Below the pieces are notes generated by a model that saw nothing but the letters and a program-made list of their open reading frames with translations, had not been told where the DNA came from and did no database searches. Shown here piece after piece: positions 4,489 through 5,805 of a DNA stretch of 5,805 nucleotides (position 1 is its first letter; each line of letters begins with the position of its first letter). The DNA lies in NCBI GenBank assembly GCA_964360375.1, contig CAYHWG010000058.1:1-5805 (forward strand), given 5' to 3'. Source of the stretch: XYB2-FULL-45-11 sp964360375. Its GTDB lineage: Bacteria > Patescibacteriota > Patescibacteriia > UBA9934 > GWF2-40-263. Position numbers and translations under genes: made by a program.

Positions 4489-5805
4489 AAATCAAAAAGA
4501 TAACGCGACACATGTTTCTTTTGATCGCGCATTGCTTCAAGCGATCCGCCGTCAAAAGAATAGGCAACATGATTCTCGTTTGTTTGATGCATCTCTTCCG
4601 GATGATGTTCGTTTCTTAGGATTAATTTCTCGACATCCTAAAACACAATCTCCACACATTACACAATCTCCTCCGACAGAACTTTCTCCGTTTATTTTAG
4701 AATTACGCAACACGATACAAACACCGCAAGAAATTCTTTCGGATGAAACATACTCCCCCGTTCTCCTTAACTTCCTGACAAATTTTTCAGAATTATCAAC
4801 AGAACCCCATAAAAATATTGATACGTCGCAAGATCTTGTTTTGTCTAAAACAGATGTCCAAAAACAATTTGGTCTTGGACCAACATCTTCTTTTTTACAT
4901 CTCACAAAAACATTCTTTCAAAAAAAATCCGAAAAGAAACCAGAGAACATCCCTCTTCAGATGCCAGAAAATCTTTTATCCTATTTTGATTTACCAGAAG
5001 AAGAACCTGTCTTTGAAGAAGAGTCCGTAGAATTAGTCGAACTGAATGATCTTGTTGCGTCTGTCGCGACAAAAGAAGCTCCACAAGAAAAACTTCCGCG
5101 CATGTCGTTTTCGTTTCTGATGCCAAACGGATGGCAACGCGCGATCGGAGCGTTTGTTCTTGTCTCCTTTGTCTTTGTGTTACCTATTCACGCCATGCAA
5201 TTCATCCATCAATTGCGCGAAGCAAAATCATCGGTGCAATCAAACGGTGTGCAAGCACTCGCAAGTTTAAAAACAGCCGCGGGAGCAAACTTAGTCACAA
5301 ATCCGAAAGACGCGCGTGCATCGTTTGAAAAAGCAAACGCACAATTTGGACAAGCAGAAAAAACCATCAAACAACTTGGAGTCGGTGTGAATCTTCTCCT
5401 TTCCACACTTGGAACAACGCAAAAAACAGTCAAAACAAACAGAGCACTTCTTCTTATGGGCTCTGAGATAGCTCTCGCGGGAACGCGTATCACCGAGGGA
5501 CTTGAGGCGATGAAACAGGAGCTCCGTCCAACCCCATCATCTCGCGTTCAAATTCTTCAGCTGTATCTTGAGTCCGCGCTTCCTCATCTTCTTACGGCAA
5601 AAAAAGCTTTATCGAATGTCGATATAAACACCCTTAAAGAAGATCACCAAGAAACGTCCCGTCAACTACAAACTTCCCTTCCGGCCCTTTCGGATTCCGT
5701 TCAAGAATTTCTATCTCTCTCGGACACCATTTTGTCCATCTTAGGAACCAATGGAACCAAAAAATATCTTCTTATTTTCCAAAACAATACAGAGATTCGT
5801 CCGAC
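4469..5805 (+). CDS. DUF4012-domain membrane protein, N-terminal 445 residues (cut by the window edge)
   Basis: The frame is open from GTG 4469 to the end of the window. GTG is chosen because no in-frame ATG occurs for almost 500 bases and it overlaps the end of the glycosyltransferase gene by 20 bases, as in coupled operons; no clear Shine-Dalgarno is visible. Residues 1-220 are polar and rich in Gln, Glu, Lys, Ser and Thr, with no recognisable fold, probably a disordered cytoplasmic region. One membrane helix follows at about 225-245 (IGAFVLVSFVFVLPIHAMQF). Residues 246-430 are helical and Ala/Leu/Gln-rich, probably extracytoplasmic. KKYLLIFQNNTEIRP (431-445) is the opening signature of DUF4012, usually continued by TGGF. 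The biochemical role of DUF4012 is not known to me; these proteins often lie in surface-polysaccharide loci of Patescibacteria, which fits the adjoining glycosyltransferase. Confidence 0.88.
   Translation, partial: MRKKPLKNQKDNATHVSFDRALLQAIRRQKNRQHDSRLFDASLPDDVRFLGLISRHPKTQSPHITQSPPTELSPFILELRNTIQTPQEILSDETYSPVLLNFLTNFSELSTEPHKNIDTSQDLVLSKTDVQKQFGLGPTSSFLHLTKTFFQKKSEKKPENIPLQMPENLLSYFDLPEEEPVFEEESVELVELNDLVASVATKEAPQEKLPRMSFSFLMPNGWQRAIGAFVLVSFVFVLPIHAMQFIHQLREAKSSVQSNGVQALASLKTAAGANLVTNPKDARASFEKANAQFGQAEKTIKQLGVGVNLLLSTLGTTQKTVKTNRALLLMGSEIALAGTRITEGLEAMKQELRPTPSSRVQILQLYLESALPHLLTAKKALSNVDINTLKEDHQETSRQLQTSLPALSDSVQEFLSLSDTILSILGTNGTKKYLLIFQNNTEIRP

Noticed and set aside
1..5805. CRISPR array, tRNA or rRNA gene
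   Set aside because: No regularly spaced short repeats with unique spacers, no cloverleaf with a CCA-type end, and no rRNA-like segment was seen on either strand.

Overview
The window looks like a genome fragment of a Candidate Phyla Radiation (Patescibacteria) bacterium. Three things suggest this: a DUF4012-type membrane protein ending at the right edge in the FQNNTEIRP signature; a GT4 glycosyltransferase directly upstream of it and overlapping it; and two kinds of short palindromic repeat that I know from such genomes (the CCCCTAACCCCCTCC / GGAGGGG stem and the TGCCTGCCGG-type palindrome). All supported genes lie on the + strand. The phylum is an inference, since no rRNA or other marker gene is present.

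Left part (1-3187): four unrelated genes follow one another. They are a soluble 192-aa protein of unknown function, a secreted Cys-rich MopE-like putative lipoprotein with metal-binding-type motifs, a small basic protein, and a 135-aa membrane protein. Each is preceded by a copy of one structured leader. In the best copies the leader has an upstream hairpin (H0), the block GCTCTTTGACAC, a strong 10-bp hairpin with a CTTCA loop (H1), the block ACTCGACTTCGAACATCAC, a small hairpin with variable sequence (H2), and GATGAGAGT, followed by a good Shine-Dalgarno and ATG. The sequence of H2 changes between copies while its pairing is kept. In one copy H1 is replaced by an unrelated hairpin at the same place. 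The leaders fill most of the space between genes. The ATG inside GATGAGAGT opens a short upstream reading frame in every copy. The group ends at an intrinsic terminator (3153-3187).

Spacer (3188-3336): a tandem/inverted AGTTATGG-type repeat flanks an A/T-rich core. A consensus extended -10 box then lies so close to the glycosyltransferase ATG that its transcript should be leaderless or nearly so.

Right part (3337-5805): a two-gene operon, GT4 glycosyltransferase then a DUF4012 protein (cut by the window edge), overlapping by 20 bases. This is probably part of a cell-surface polysaccharide locus. Codon use is A/T-rich here and clearly more G/C-rich in the left genes, most of all the first. 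A palindromic repeat has inserted in frame into the glycosyltransferase, and a relative of it has inserted into the fourth leader.

The best candidate for something undescribed is the repeated structured leader placed in front of four unrelated genes.
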